Below, piece after piece: positions 52,101-61,364 of a DNA stretch of 64,000 nucleotides (its first letter is position 1; each line of letters opens with the position of its first letter). Both the position numbers and the translations under genes were made by a program. The notes beneath the pieces are model-generated. The model saw nothing but the letters and a program-made list of their open reading frames with translations, ran no database searches and had not been told where the DNA came from. The DNA is from Mesodorylaimus sp. YZB2_4 (lineage: Eukaryota > Nematoda > Enoplea > Dorylaimida > Dorylaimidae). The stretch is from contig JASANH010001440.1 of the NCBI GenBank assembly GCA_030248295.1, positions 310,001 through 374,000 of the forward strand, written 5' to 3'.

Positions 52101-52937
52101 CAAACCTGAACTGGGGCCGAACGACGCATCCAATTCGCGCTGGGCGCGTGCTTGAGCCACTGTCCTGACTGATTGGCGTAACCGGTCGATGTCTTGCGTT
52201 TCGTCTGCTTCATGAGTTGCATTAAACGCTATGCCGGATAATAGTGTACGCCAGAAACTGGCAACTTCGAACCACTCAAACTCGTTCCAACTGAACCAAC
52301 CGCTAGTCGCCTCTCTGGTTGGGGTCGGGTCCAACGCGTCTGGATTGGACTTTGACTGATCGGGCGGGACTGTGGATTGACGTGTCGCCTGTGACCTGGG
52401 TGGCTGTCCCGTGGTTGAGGATGATGGGCCTCCCAAGGTGGGTGCATTAGACTGCCCACCTGGTAACTGAGATACTGCTGTCTTACCAGACCGAACCAAC
52501 TGCGTGACCACTGTTGCTAACGATCGTAGCTGGTGCTCGATCGAACTGACTGCGTCGCTGAGCCGTTGATCCATCGTCTTCAGCAGTCGCTGCTCCATAT
52601 TGTCCGATGTCTTGGATTGGGTCTCCAGCTCTGCTTGCTTGCGTCGAAGTTCTATCATTTGTCGAATGACTTGATTTCGTTCTTGCACTGCTTCGTCCAG
52701 GTGTTGTTCGGCCTGTCGTGTGGACCATCGTGCATCGTCACGCTGTCGTTCGAGTGCGTCAAATTGTTGACGGACCCGTAACGGGACGACGGCTTCGACA
52801 AGATCGCTGGCATTCGTCGAGGTTGTTGCCTGCGGGTGATCGGCCGTGAGCGGATCGGGCGTGATTACAACGGTCGTTTCCTCGTCGTCTGCAGGGGGGT
52901 CTAAGGTAAGACCACCACCTGGCGTCTGGTCGGCCAT
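49182..52937 (-). CDS. Retrotransposon Gag-protease polyprotein
   Basis: 1251 aa from the first ATG (52937) to the stop at 49182; the frame is open further upstream to the LTR but without an ATG. The N-terminal third is Pro/Ser/Thr-rich with a coiled coil (QFDALERQRDDARWSTRQAE). Around residues 620-790 lies a retrotransposon Gag core (YHLRMEMYQ, LPFYLGDKASQWL, QYQAYASRLEQAARRAFP). A CCHC zinc knuckle CASCHQVGHFAPLC follows, then an aspartic protease with VVLDSGANVTVMS and the second flap motif MLIGQDINQRYG. A basic tail ends the protein. The protease fits Ty3/Gypsy-like elements. The frame is intact, which with the near-identical LTRs argues that selection or very recent insertion keeps it functional while enzymes for copying come from elsewhere. 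Confidence 0.88.
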   Translation of the reverse strand: MADQTPGGGLTLDPPADDEETTVVITPDPLTADHPQATTSTNASDLVEAVVPLRVRQQFDALERQRDDARWSTRQAEQHLDEAVQERNQVIRQMIELRRKQAELETQSKTSDNMEQRLLKTMDQRLSDAVSSIEHQLRSLATVVTQLVRSGKTAVSQLPGGQSNAPTLGGPSSSTTGQPPRSQATRQSTVPPDQSKSNPDALDPTPTREATSGWFSWNEFEWFEVASFWRTLLSGIAFNATHEADETQDIDRLRQSVRTVAQARAQRELDASFGPSSGLMQFFLDRVVSRYEEGTRITRFYACLPTKIRYLHPTTRQPLLYDDQRKMWTFPVSTATDSATSRTAVAETRSGFNTDSRRHVQFADPPVMDNHDAPPPASSDIDLTTVPPRTLIEWYKANEAELTDAVNTMAELELLVQRSRETGQPVPPPGHFPPQDVTGIPSGTAVTPHSLQPPAANDLQAMIRETMQNAVAPMIQSAVAPIMSRVDELAKTTSSISNSMPNLATAQPVTIDGNASLENIDLATYHRRLQENASAPPPGAMHPAKSLSIIGSRVQLALDKGKTPQLNIKPFDGTAESPPLDEWLCDYHLRMEMYQATSDVELLTVLPFYLGDKASQWLREYLKRFPDRSKLRWTQLVTDMCSHFQLQDESYLMAAFRETKPLANEQYQAYASRLEQAARRAFPSASPDHLRWILIEQFQKNMPPALVTLIQDFCIDSSHKTSFEEVKLRAVKWQLRQQTAAPSTATVEKTTVAAIDAVDQSVSQTYAAGPAPSHPSNFGYTGNASLSVPPPPWSDPNQNQQQRQDRPSRPAATGLGMRVFHCPVTRYSYDSTAQPTPPPDSATRVCASCHQVGHFAPLCPQRPPCQVLGCNRTPGHGPFRCPLLYGADVAEAVRNQASGNVSQSTFHQQSAKINSVFSRPVVKQPSSPTTHLPMRLQHWQSPGINIGIDGHQTQVVLDSGANVTVMSHMAYKRVHPHWNGKCKPCSLNIRTVDNTNPEIMGTRYVSLTFGTVTVMHEVVILYDPDESFTMLIGQDINQRYGATICHHSQMVKFNVGFLNKVKLPFVRNRPSASGKCTTVNRFTSCQPRRNEVQSIKSGNTKQPNDNQLLPHKQRDGQSARYGLVVNPSSVHSYKPRAKKQSKANDIPSVLSSISPAPNVESGEVVSTAPTKAARATTSSKNRCTTPGIKYVSAINDSRADINSTRTSVQNSMALKRKESRYRQQLQCAYCCIPVHSSDHSTHQMVDVATSA

Positions 52938-53048
52938 GCGTTCGTGGCTCGCACTAGCCGGAACCGAAAACGAGAAGAGAACGGAAGACTGGTCGATGGA
53001 TCGTGACTTACCACTTGGTACCGGGTAATGACCGGCTATGGGAACCAA

Positions 53049-53351
53049 TGTATCACGTCCAATTTACTAGAGGCCGCACCCGGCAAGAGATAAGGCAACA
53101 CTGACGACACTGACACTGCCCCATAGGCAACGAAGAAGGCACCTTATATACCAGTGGAACTAGATCAATTTGCATGTAACATGCTGGTATCACTTGTTAT
53201 CATATATCCTATATCATCTATCACTGGTCTTCTCTGGTCCAGACCGGATTCTATTGTTACGACCGAATGTTCTTGTTCTTGATGTTCTCGAGACTGGCGA
53301 CCAGGAACTGGCTGCGTGTAGGCCTAGAATGTAAACACTACACCCCTGACA
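53049..53351 (-). repeat. 5' LTR
   Basis: 303 bp, TG...CA, directly before the primer-binding-site candidate. Contains the TATA box listed separately. Confidence 0.92.
53142..53153 (-). promoter_or_regulatory. TATA box in the 5' LTR
   Basis: GGTATATAAGG on the minus strand, inside the LTR, about 210 bases upstream of the Gag start codon. The same site is present in the 3' LTR. Confidence 0.6.
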
Positions 53352-54189
53352 GCCCCGTTACTTGTGCACGATTACTTATTTCTTATGTCACCCTTGTGAA
53401 ATTCTATATATCTTACGCGCATTCCTAAGTACAAGTCGACCATAGAAAACATCAATCTGCGAACGCTACCAGTTCACTGACAAAGACAGCTTGGGCTTAT
53501 ATGATAGTGGCCAATAATAAAATGGCTAGTGTTGGGGCTCATTGCATCTCCTAGCCGACACCTTCACCACATTATAGCTTGGGGATACAAATTTGGATCG
53601 GCATCGGAGCCTATTTGTAAAATAGCCGATTTAAAATGCGCCGTAACGTCTTTGCACCTTCGTGCTCCTTTGGTTTGAGAAAATTCTACTGCGACCGCGT
53701 TCTACTTGATTTCATGGGTAATACAAGATAGAATATTTTTGACAATTATCACACAGACACAATTGTATCAATACGGTCCTGCTAACCCAGCATATAACCT
53801 CGATTTCGCTGCTGTGTCTTTTAACAGCCGTGAAGCTGCGCTGCAAGGAGAGCTGTGGCTATCAGGGCTGGTCAACTCTTTTTGACTGCACTAACATGGC
53901 TGCTGTCATGAATATTACAGAAGCTACTGTTTTTTTAGAATAACCCGAGGAGAGTCTTTTAACGTCTTACGGACTATCGCATGCTATCGTGACTGCGGGG
54001 TCAGTATTCAACCTCAACTGTAATTAGCTCTGACCTCCGCATCCAAAAATACCGTAAATCGAGTTAGAAATAGGTTTAATAGGCGAATATTCAAAATCTA
54101 CTCAGCTTTAGTGCACTGCGTGGCTTTGACTCGCATGTAAAACGTAAGTACATGAAAACATCGGTTAAAACCAACAGTTTGTCATTTGG
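53352..54189. other. Spacer between LTR element and lipocalin 1
   Basis: No gene or repeat recognised. Confidence 0.4.
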
Positions 54190-54759
54190 TCAATCCAACG
54201 ATGGTGCTTGTCCAGTTGGTGTTTTCAAAAAATCGTCCTTGGTCAGAGTGGTTCTGTTCTTGAAAATTTCAAACGCTTGATCGATTCGTGCTTGGGGCAA
54301 GTTTTGTTGACGACCCAAAATCCAGGCTTGTTTGGTTTTGAAGAACCCCAAGATCGAGAATTCGCTGTAAACAATGGCCACGTTGGTGTAGTCGGTGTAC
54401 AAAACGCGGTAATCGCCTCCAGGTTGCCACCAGAAGAATTTAACGGATAGGCGAGCTGGCTGATTGGGGTCTGGGATGCGGGCAGTTCCTTCGATGCTGT
54501 CCCAGGCTTTTTTGTCAGGGAAATATTGTCGATTGGTGACATTGACGGTCTTGTCAGGTTTCAGGGTATAAATTGCTTGGATATCGGTACCAGATTCGAA
54601 ACGGATGTTCTTTGTGCGATAATTTTCGAACCATTTTCCCATATATCTGCTCACATCAAAATTTTCTTGAAGCGGAATATCGTCCGCTGCCATCGTGACG
54701 CTTTGGCTCAACCAACAGATTGCCACCAAACAGGCTGCCACAGTGACTGAACGAACCAT
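54190..54759 (-). CDS. Secreted lipocalin, apolipoprotein D/Blc type (copy 1)
   Basis: 189 aa, intronless. The start is the Met opening the signal peptide MVRSVTVAACLVAICWLSQS; the mature part begins near DDIPLQENFDVSRYMGKWFE, which holds the first lipocalin signature (N-F-D-x-x-x-Y-x-G-x-W). The second (LYTDYTNVAIVY, T-D-Y) and the third (ILGRQQNLP, conserved Arg) are present, so the eight-stranded barrel should fold and bind a small hydrophobic ligand outside the cell. FFWWQPGGDYRVLY matches the ApoD/Blc group. Only one Cys lies in the precursor, within the signal peptide, so no barrel disulphide is possible. A paralogue lies 663 bp upstream on the same strand. Confidence 0.88.
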   Translation of the reverse strand: MVRSVTVAACLVAICWLSQSVTMAADDIPLQENFDVSRYMGKWFENYRTKNIRFESGTDIQAIYTLKPDKTVNVTNRQYFPDKKAWDSIEGTARIPDPNQPARLSVKFFWWQPGGDYRVLYTDYTNVAIVYSEFSILGFFKTKQAWILGRQQNLPQARIDQAFEIFKNRTTLTKDDFLKTPTGQAPSLD

Positions 54760-55422
54760 CTTAACAAAGAAAAAACAAGTTTTTAACGGCGAAAACCAGA
54801 TTGTAATGTAGGACGCGGTGCGAAGGTGAAGCCCGACTATCCGGGACGAGTTATATAGCACCCGGCCATATTTGCACTGAACGAACTTGCACTTGACAAG
54901 TTAGTCAGCACCTGCTCATTTCAATTTTATCGCCTGACACGCGTCAGGGACGAACGAGAGTTAGCTTAAAAGCTCGTTCGTCTGGGCGTAGCTAGCGCTT
55001 TTGTCCCGTGCAAAATGGAAATGACGAGGGGAAGAGGAAGTGCAGCCAGGCAGAGGACTAAGCACCAGGCGGATCAATAGCTGGGCGAGGAATGTTCTAG
55101 AAGCACCCAGGTGCATTTGAGTCATTTGTTGCCACGACGCTTGGGCGTGGAGGCGAGCAGAGTTAAACGAAACATCTCTTTAGGCTTTGTTAAACATGAT
55201 TTAGCATAAACAAACTGATTTTAACTGCAGGTGACTAACTCGAATATGCAATCACATCTCGTTCATAGCTTTTTTAGTCTTTTCTTTGGTAAAGCACATA
55301 ATGGTGCGCTGTTCTGCAGCGCGCAGCAGTGCTTCAAGGTACTCGTATTTGACTACTAGAGCGAATTTTTAATGCAGGAAAGCTTGAAGAAAATTACGTT
55401 AAGTGTAGCAGGCACATCCTTA
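54760..55422. other. Spacer between the two lipocalins
   Basis: Contains the TATA box of lipocalin 1. Nothing else recognised. Confidence 0.45.
54851..54858 (-). promoter_or_regulatory. TATA box of lipocalin 1
   Basis: CTATATAA on the minus strand, about 92 bases upstream of the start codon, a plausible core promoter for an intronless gene. Confidence 0.6.
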
Positions 55423-55983
55423 TCACAAACTTGGCGCTTGACCAAATGGGGTTCTCAAAAACTGTTTCTCGGATAGCCCAGTTCGATTCCTGAATACTTC
55501 GAAGGCGAAATCGATTTGGCTTTGAGTCAAGTTCTGTTGGCGCCCCAAAATCCAGCCAGCTTGTACATTGAACAAACCAAGAATTGAAGTTCCGCTGTAT
55601 ACCACGCTCAAATTGGAGTAGTCGGTGTAGAGAACGCGGTAATCGGCACTGGGCTGCCACCAGTAGAACTTGACTGACAAACGGGCTGGTTGGCTAGGAT
55701 CACGGACTCTCGCTGTTCCTTCGAGTGTGGTCCATCGCTTCTTTTTAGGATTGTATTCGCGGTTTGTAACGTTTACAGTGCCATCTGGTTTCAGGGTATA
55801 GATGGCCTCGATATCACTGCCACACTCGAATGGAACATTCTTTGTTCGGTAATTTTCGAACCATTTGCCCTGGTAACGAGTAGCGTTGAAATTTTCTTGC
55901 AATGGGATATCATGCCCACGCCCGGCAATGGCAGCGTCCCAGACCGCTATCGAGAAGACAGCAAGGACAATTATTTTCATCAT
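55423..55983 (-). CDS. Secreted lipocalin, apolipoprotein D/Blc type (copy 2)
   Basis: 186 aa, intronless, with signal peptide MMKIIVLAVFSIAVWDAAIA and the same three lipocalin signatures: QENFNATRYQGKWFE, LYTDYSNLSVVY and ILGRQQNLT. Well over half its mature residues match copy 1, and the C-terminal APSL ending is shared, so the pair is a tandem duplication. Unlike copy 1 it has a Cys in the N-terminal half (FECGSDIEA) but no partner for a disulphide within the chain. A Met nine codons upstream of the chosen start is less likely because it would bury the signal peptide. Ligand unknown. Confidence 0.88.
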   Translation of the reverse strand: MMKIIVLAVFSIAVWDAAIAGRGHDIPLQENFNATRYQGKWFENYRTKNVPFECGSDIEAIYTLKPDGTVNVTNREYNPKKKRWTTLEGTARVRDPSQPARLSVKFYWWQPSADYRVLYTDYSNLSVVYSGTSILGLFNVQAGWILGRQQNLTQSQIDFAFEVFRNRTGLSEKQFLRTPFGQAPSL

Positions 55984-58041
55984 GGTGTGGAGTTTTAAGG
56001 AAAGGAACAATAGACGAGGTCACACTTCTTGCGCGGCCCTTAAATAGGGCCAGCGATCAACCTGATGATGCAACTTTGCTCCTAACATTCGGCTTATTTT
56101 AGGGTAAGACTCGCGTTATCAAGCTTGAAGCAGCATTATCACACGCAAACATCAAAAGATCAGAACAATCTTGAAAGCATTGGCATTTGCTAAGCAGAAT
56201 TGACAGGCGCCCGATCGACGCTGGTGCGTCTCGACTCTCATCGTCAGCATGGAGGGCCTAAGCAAATATGAACCACAGCAAGTTAGTCAAATACGGTCAC
56301 TGAAGGTGAAAGTCCGCATAGCAAACATGAGACAGCCTTTTTAAGCTAAACACCGCGCTAAACACATTATCCTCTGCCCTCGTGATAAATGGCGGAGGTG
56401 AGATTCTGCTCATTGATAGAGAGTCAGCACGGGCAGAAAGGATATGTAGCATAGACTGACAATGAGATAATCTGCTGCTGCTTCGATCTGTGAGATCTAG
56501 GCTCAGTTTTATCAAGACACTTCCACCTGTTACAAGCTCTACGAGCGAATATTAATCCGAGTATCCGCGTTTCACCACAAGCAAACTTACAAGTTAGAAA
56601 TGCAAGCGTGAGAAGCGCCATTAGACAGAGCATGTGGCCCGTTCAGTAACAAAACGTTAAATGGGCAACAAATAAAGAAATGGGAAATCACAGCACCGAC
56701 GTACGAGCGGTTCACCTTGATTTTGTCAGCCCTTGTGCAAAGGGACTTGGAGAGCGCGACTTCAGAAATGTAGAGGTAGAACTCGCAAGTGAATCCCGAT
56801 TCAGAATGCTGGCGCATTGATTTTTCCAAAGGTGAAGGCGCAAGGTTCTTTGATCAGTTATGCCCCTTCAGCAGGGTGAAAAAATTCTTGTTTCCTGCCA
56901 TCATCATTGCCCGCCAAAATTCCAAAATAAAGGAATCCACCGGAAAAAAAAGAGGGCGAATGAAAGAAAACGAGCAACGCTTCAAGCCCTAGCCTCGATC
57001 TGAATTCTGAAAAATTTTACGCGAGTTACGAGGCTGCGCCTACTTTTTCTGAGGGCTTGTAAGTTCATGAAACCGAATTGCTCGTAGTCGTAGTTGCTCG
57101 CGCTAGTTTAATGGACCATTCACTTTGGTGAAACGCGAGTCGCTTGTGGATGTAGCACTTGAACTTGGTGAAACCTGGCCCTGTCAGTTCCTGAACGAGC
57201 TGAGAGTGCACATTGTCTCACGATCAGTGCAGGAAAAGTCATAGCACGAGCACCCATTGTCTAGTGCGATGTTGCTTGAGATAAGAAAATCTCTGGGTCC
57301 GCCCAGCACCCACGCCAATACGCTTTACGCGGCAAAATGATCGAAGTGGGCTGCAGAAAAAAAAGTCGATGCGCTATTTGGGCACAAGACAAATATATCA
57401 GGCAAACAAGGACATTTTTAAATATTTCTCCTCATGAAATACTTGGCAATATTCAATCAAAATTAAAGTAAAAGATGGTGTCAAAACATTGCACGAAAAT
57501 GCCTGTAAGTCCAGGGTCGACAGTACCACTGCACCAGCTGTACCGTGCCGCCGTATCAGGGGCGGTATGGTTCCGTGTACGGCGTAAGGATGCGGCACTG
57601 AAAGTAGGCTGGCTCGGCCATATCGACTTTATAAAGACTTTTGCGATAATTTGTTGTTGTGGTTTACCCTTTTTGCTTTACAGGGGCCATTTGAACGTAT
57701 TAATTCCCAAATAGAAAATTGAGTATTGAAACAACTGTTTTTAATTTTTGAAATATGCCAAGATGGAATTTTTTGCTGATGCGGACGGGTACGTCAGGAT
57801 GCAGACCTTACCAGGCCTCAACTACAGGTACGGTCAAAAAAGTCGGTGTGGTCTACCCTGGCTGTAAGTGCAGAGGGTAAATAAGCAGAACAGGATGCAC
57901 AGAATAAGTGTCGCGAAATACGTATTGCACCATCACAATCAAAGATAAGTGGGCTATTCGAGGTTCACGCAAACATGAATAATCAGCTTTGGACCAGACT
58001 GCAATCAAAAACTAAATAAATGGTTGCTTTACTAATGGGGG
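55984..58041. other. Spacer between lipocalin 2 and the second 7TM gene
   Basis: Apart from the lipocalin-2 promoter, no gene, RNA or repeat was recognised. Confidence 0.4.
56039..56048 (-). promoter_or_regulatory. TATA-like box of lipocalin 2
   Basis: CTATTTAAG on the minus strand, about 60 bases upstream of the start codon. Confidence 0.5.
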
Positions 58042-59115
58042 CTAGGGGTCCAACGCAGTTGCTTGACTTTGACGCCCTAGAACCTCTTTCTTATTCCACG
58101 TGACCTCTAGTACCTTGAAATGGCGAGTCATATCTTCCGAGCAACCTTGTCCAACCGCGTATCGGGTCTCAGGCTGGTTGCTGACTGCCCAAACGCGAGT
58201 GAACGCCATGCCGGTTCCACCGCCATTGACAGCGCGTGATAGAAAACATTTTCTGGTTTTTGGGTGCTTCAAACAAAAAGCAGCAGCGTATGTCAGAGAA
58301 CACACCGACTGCACAAGATTCAATGCCACAGTGACCACGACGTCGAGAAACACTGCGCGATCAGAGTCAGTCGATGATATGAAGAAATCAGAAATGAAGT
58401 CGGCCGTCCAGCGGGAAATCGACAAGCTGATATGCCAGGTAAGAATTGAAAGCATGGTTTTCGTGACGTTATCAGCGTAGCGCAAGAGCATTCTGGCGTT
58501 CAGGGTCTGGTAAGCTCTGTTTGATAAAAAGTCTTCTTCTAACTTGACGCTAAGCAATTTAGCTCGACGCAGATTTATGGCTATGTAACCGAGGACTAAC
58601 ATGAGGCCCCCATAGGCTACGAAGCGAGGGGGGCCGTAGCCCTTAAAATAGCCACCTTCACCTCTGGGGGTCACTCCAGCTACAGCCAAAGCAGCACTTA
58701 TGACCCAAACCACTGACATGTCGAAGACAGCTTGTTTTCTGTCGTTTCTGCTAGAATTGTCAGACTTATCGTAGAAATCCTTCAGCATGAGATAACAGTG
58801 TCTGCCCAAAAATGCGAATGTCATGTCGACAGCGATCAAACAGACGTTGTCGGTTACACTGACCCATCTCATCCATGAAATGTGGAATAGTTCGTATCGA
58901 CTAAAATATATTATGCGAGCAACTGCCCTCCATGAACTTTGAAATGACACAATCAAATTCGCTGTGGTCAATTGATAGGCCAGCATCCGTTCATACCTTT
59001 CCCATGCCTGGCAGCAATATTGGGCTCGAAGGAGCAAGCAAGCGAAAATAAGACTTGTCAAACCAATGATTAAGCGGAGTGAGCAAAGTGTGAAAAAAAT
59101 TCGGGGGTATATCAT
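58042..59115 (-). CDS. Divergent seven-transmembrane protein
   Basis: 357 aa, intronless, about seven hydrophobic spans (first FFTLCSLRLIIGLTSLIFAC, last VVVTVALNLVQSVCSLTYAAAF). The DRY position at the end of TM3 may correspond to FAFLGRHCYLML, and TM7 has no NPxxY, though the following KHPKTRKCFL resembles a helix-8 start. It is not close to the 43-kb receptor. I call it an orphan receptor-like membrane protein; a chemoreceptor is possible but unproven. ATG at 59115 leaves almost no N-terminus before TM1, so an upstream exon is possible. Confidence 0.6.
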   Translation of the reverse strand: MIYPRIFFTLCSLRLIIGLTSLIFACLLLRAQYCCQAWERYERMLAYQLTTANLIVSFQSSWRAVARIIYFSRYELFHISWMRWVSVTDNVCLIAVDMTFAFLGRHCYLMLKDFYDKSDNSSRNDRKQAVFDMSVVWVISAALAVAGVTPRGEGGYFKGYGPPRFVAYGGLMLVLGYIAINLRRAKLLSVKLEEDFLSNRAYQTLNARMLLRYADNVTKTMLSILTWHISLSISRWTADFISDFFISSTDSDRAVFLDVVVTVALNLVQSVCSLTYAAAFCLKHPKTRKCFLSRAVNGGGTGMAFTRVWAVSNQPETRYAVGQGCSEDMTRHFKVLEVTWNKKEVLGRQSQATALDP

Positions 59116-61364
59116 TTCGTCTCGGATGCTATGCTGAAAACAGAAGGCACTAATAAATTGTAAGAACTAATAAGTACTCGTAAACTGGACCAAACTTTTT
59201 ATCATCAGTTGATGAATGGATACTAGGGACACTATGTTCGTATATGGCCACTTACCATGCTAAAGTTCGAAGTCGAATTTGCAGCCTTCATGAGCGGCTC
59301 TCAGCAAAGGGCTAGTCTGGCTGAATCACAATTAGATGTATCTTCCAAATACTTGTATGACCAAGGTCACAAGAAGATCACAAGGACGACAACATGGATT
59401 GAAAAATTTCCTCGTTTATGTGCGATACATTTTAAACCGTGTTTTCCCTTGTGCTTCGCAGTAAATTTGCATAAATTATTCGTAATATCAAGCTCATTAC
59501 GGAGGCCTTTGATAAAGCTAGACTAATTTGCTAACTTTCCATGCATGGCCTTTCGTCGTCGCTTTCTTGTTTTTGACGCTTGCTTGCCCATAATAAGCGA
59601 AGGGTCATCTCGGGCCTAAGCTCACAATCAGAGCCGACCTGATAATTGCTCAGGTCAGCACACGGGTACGAGCTGTTCCTAGACAGACTTCAAAGCTCAG
59701 AATTACGTGAATGCAAATGATCCGAGCAAGGGCCTAGAAATGAGTTCGGAGAAGATTTAATGAACACTAATTAGGGATGGACCCAAACTGCCGCTTTATT
59801 TTTCCGACTCGATGCCGCCGTTAGAGGCGCGCCGACGGAGGTTCAGTTAGACGCCGACCTTCACTCATAAAAGATTGAATTTTTATTAAGGTTTAAAAAA
59901 TGTCTGTAAATCATGCCCGATTGGGTGATACCAGCAAACATGGAATTTTCTTGCTTGAACCACCAGGTCATGTCGTAAACTATCAATAAAAGGCTAAAAT
60001 AAAATTTTTAAAATCATGGAGTAGAATTTCAAAAACCTAAACACGGATTTAAAAAACATCCAGTTCAGTTGTAATATCAGTGGGTGAATGTGTATGTACC
60101 TATTTATGTACTCCTTTATTGCCACTTGCAGGGTTTAGGTCTGGCGAGCCAAGCGTCTGTCGTCGATTGTCGGCGCAGTGGGAACTGATGTTGCGACGAC
60201 GGAATCACACGTTGATTTGATTTAAATATAGTATATTTCGGAGACACACTTGATTATGAACCGTACACTCGATTCACAGAAACGGCACTGTCATTATCTC
60301 TGGAATCCTCTATCACCACCTTTACATTCTCACTTTAGCAGTCTTAGTTCTCGGCTATAATCTGTGGGCATATTTGTCCATTTGTAACCGCGTCATGGGT
60401 GCGGGTGCGGGCATGCTCAGAGAACACCACCCACGTAATGCACTTGCTGTACAGAGATTTTGGCTAAATCGAGACACGAACACTGGCCCAATAATGCAAA
60501 AGGGGCCACTGGCCAGAAAGGGATTCTGGCCAAAACGGGTCGCTGGCTGAGCCAGAATGGACCCCTGAGAAATAATCCATGATCGAACGTAATAGAAATT
60601 TCTCCCCGAAGACGTTTTTTAGCTGACCGTAAGCGGCAGCGACAAGTTCTGCGATGTTTAATGTCTGTGGTACTGCTGTGGTGGCTGACATTTCAGTTAT
60701 GGACATACAGTTAGTCGCAGTTTAGGACCAGATATATCATAGCTATAAAAGGAGAAATACGCAGTACGCAAACTTGTATGCAGACTTCACGAAGTACGCA
60801 ATTTGCGTATTACGCAATACGCATACGCATACGCATTTAAATCAATTATTTTTGCTAATCGTATACAAGGCCCGACGATGAATGGCAGACCTACAATTAG
60901 TTTTCAGCCATATCGTATTCTAGGCAGCAAAAAAATTACAAGCACTAGCCTTTCGCCAAGCCTAGGAATAGTACTAACTATAACGCACGTTTTGGATAGG
61001 TATTGTGGCAAGATTGTCTGTGTCAGGTTTCAACAATGGAGCTAACATTTTTTGGTGCCTTCTAGTTTTTTCAAAAGTGCGCCTGTCGCTTTTGCAACCC
61101 TCCGATAGGCGGGCGTAGGAGAAGGTACGACTGATCGATCGGTGAGACTCTGACTGGATCAAGGTAAGTCTTCCGACTGGCTTCAGCTAAAACATCGGAG
61201 TGGTAGACCTCTCCCAGTGGCAATGGCCCATACGACTGACGGGGTAACGCTGTCACTGCTCTGTAAAGGGTGAGCATATATTCTGTCCCTTCATGGTGGC
61301 AGTGAAAGGTCAAAATGCAATGCGTGCATTTTGTATTTGCCACGAATAACTGCGTTTTCACATT
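59116..61364. other. Spacer with dispersed repeats
   Basis: Holds the two-motif repeat at 60480-60840. At 61140-61230 words such as GGTAAGTCTTCCGACTGG and AAAACATCGG look like a far-diverged SINE A. No gene seen. Confidence 0.4.
60480..60840 (+). repeat. Two-motif dispersed repeat, copy 2
   Basis: CTGGCCAGAAAGGG array (60485-60565), core with TGAGAAATAA, AGAAATTTCTCCCCGAAGAC and AGCGGCAGCGACAAGTTCTG, then a TACGCA cluster (60755-60840). Same layout as 28250-28590. Confidence 0.7.

Larger units (their letters stand above)
47838..53351 (-). mobile_element. Young non-autonomous LTR retrotransposon (Gag-protease only)
   Basis: Two 303-bp direct LTRs bound a 5514-bp element: 3' LTR 47838-48140 and 5' LTR 53049-53351 for the minus strand. 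They start TG, end CA and differ at only two positions. The 4-bp target duplication GCCC flanks it (47834-47837 and 53352-53355). A tRNA-complementary primer site candidate TGGTTCCCATAGCC lies 1-2 bases inside the 5' LTR. The only long gene encodes Gag and aspartic protease; no reverse transcriptase, RNase H or integrase is present in any frame. About 1 kb of non-coding sequence lies between the stop codon and the 3' LTR. No classical polypurine tract is visible. Confidence 0.92.

Noticed and set aside
52938..53048. Gag start at the LTR edge
   Set aside because: No ATG there; the segment overlaps the primer-binding-site candidate. The first ATG is at 52937.
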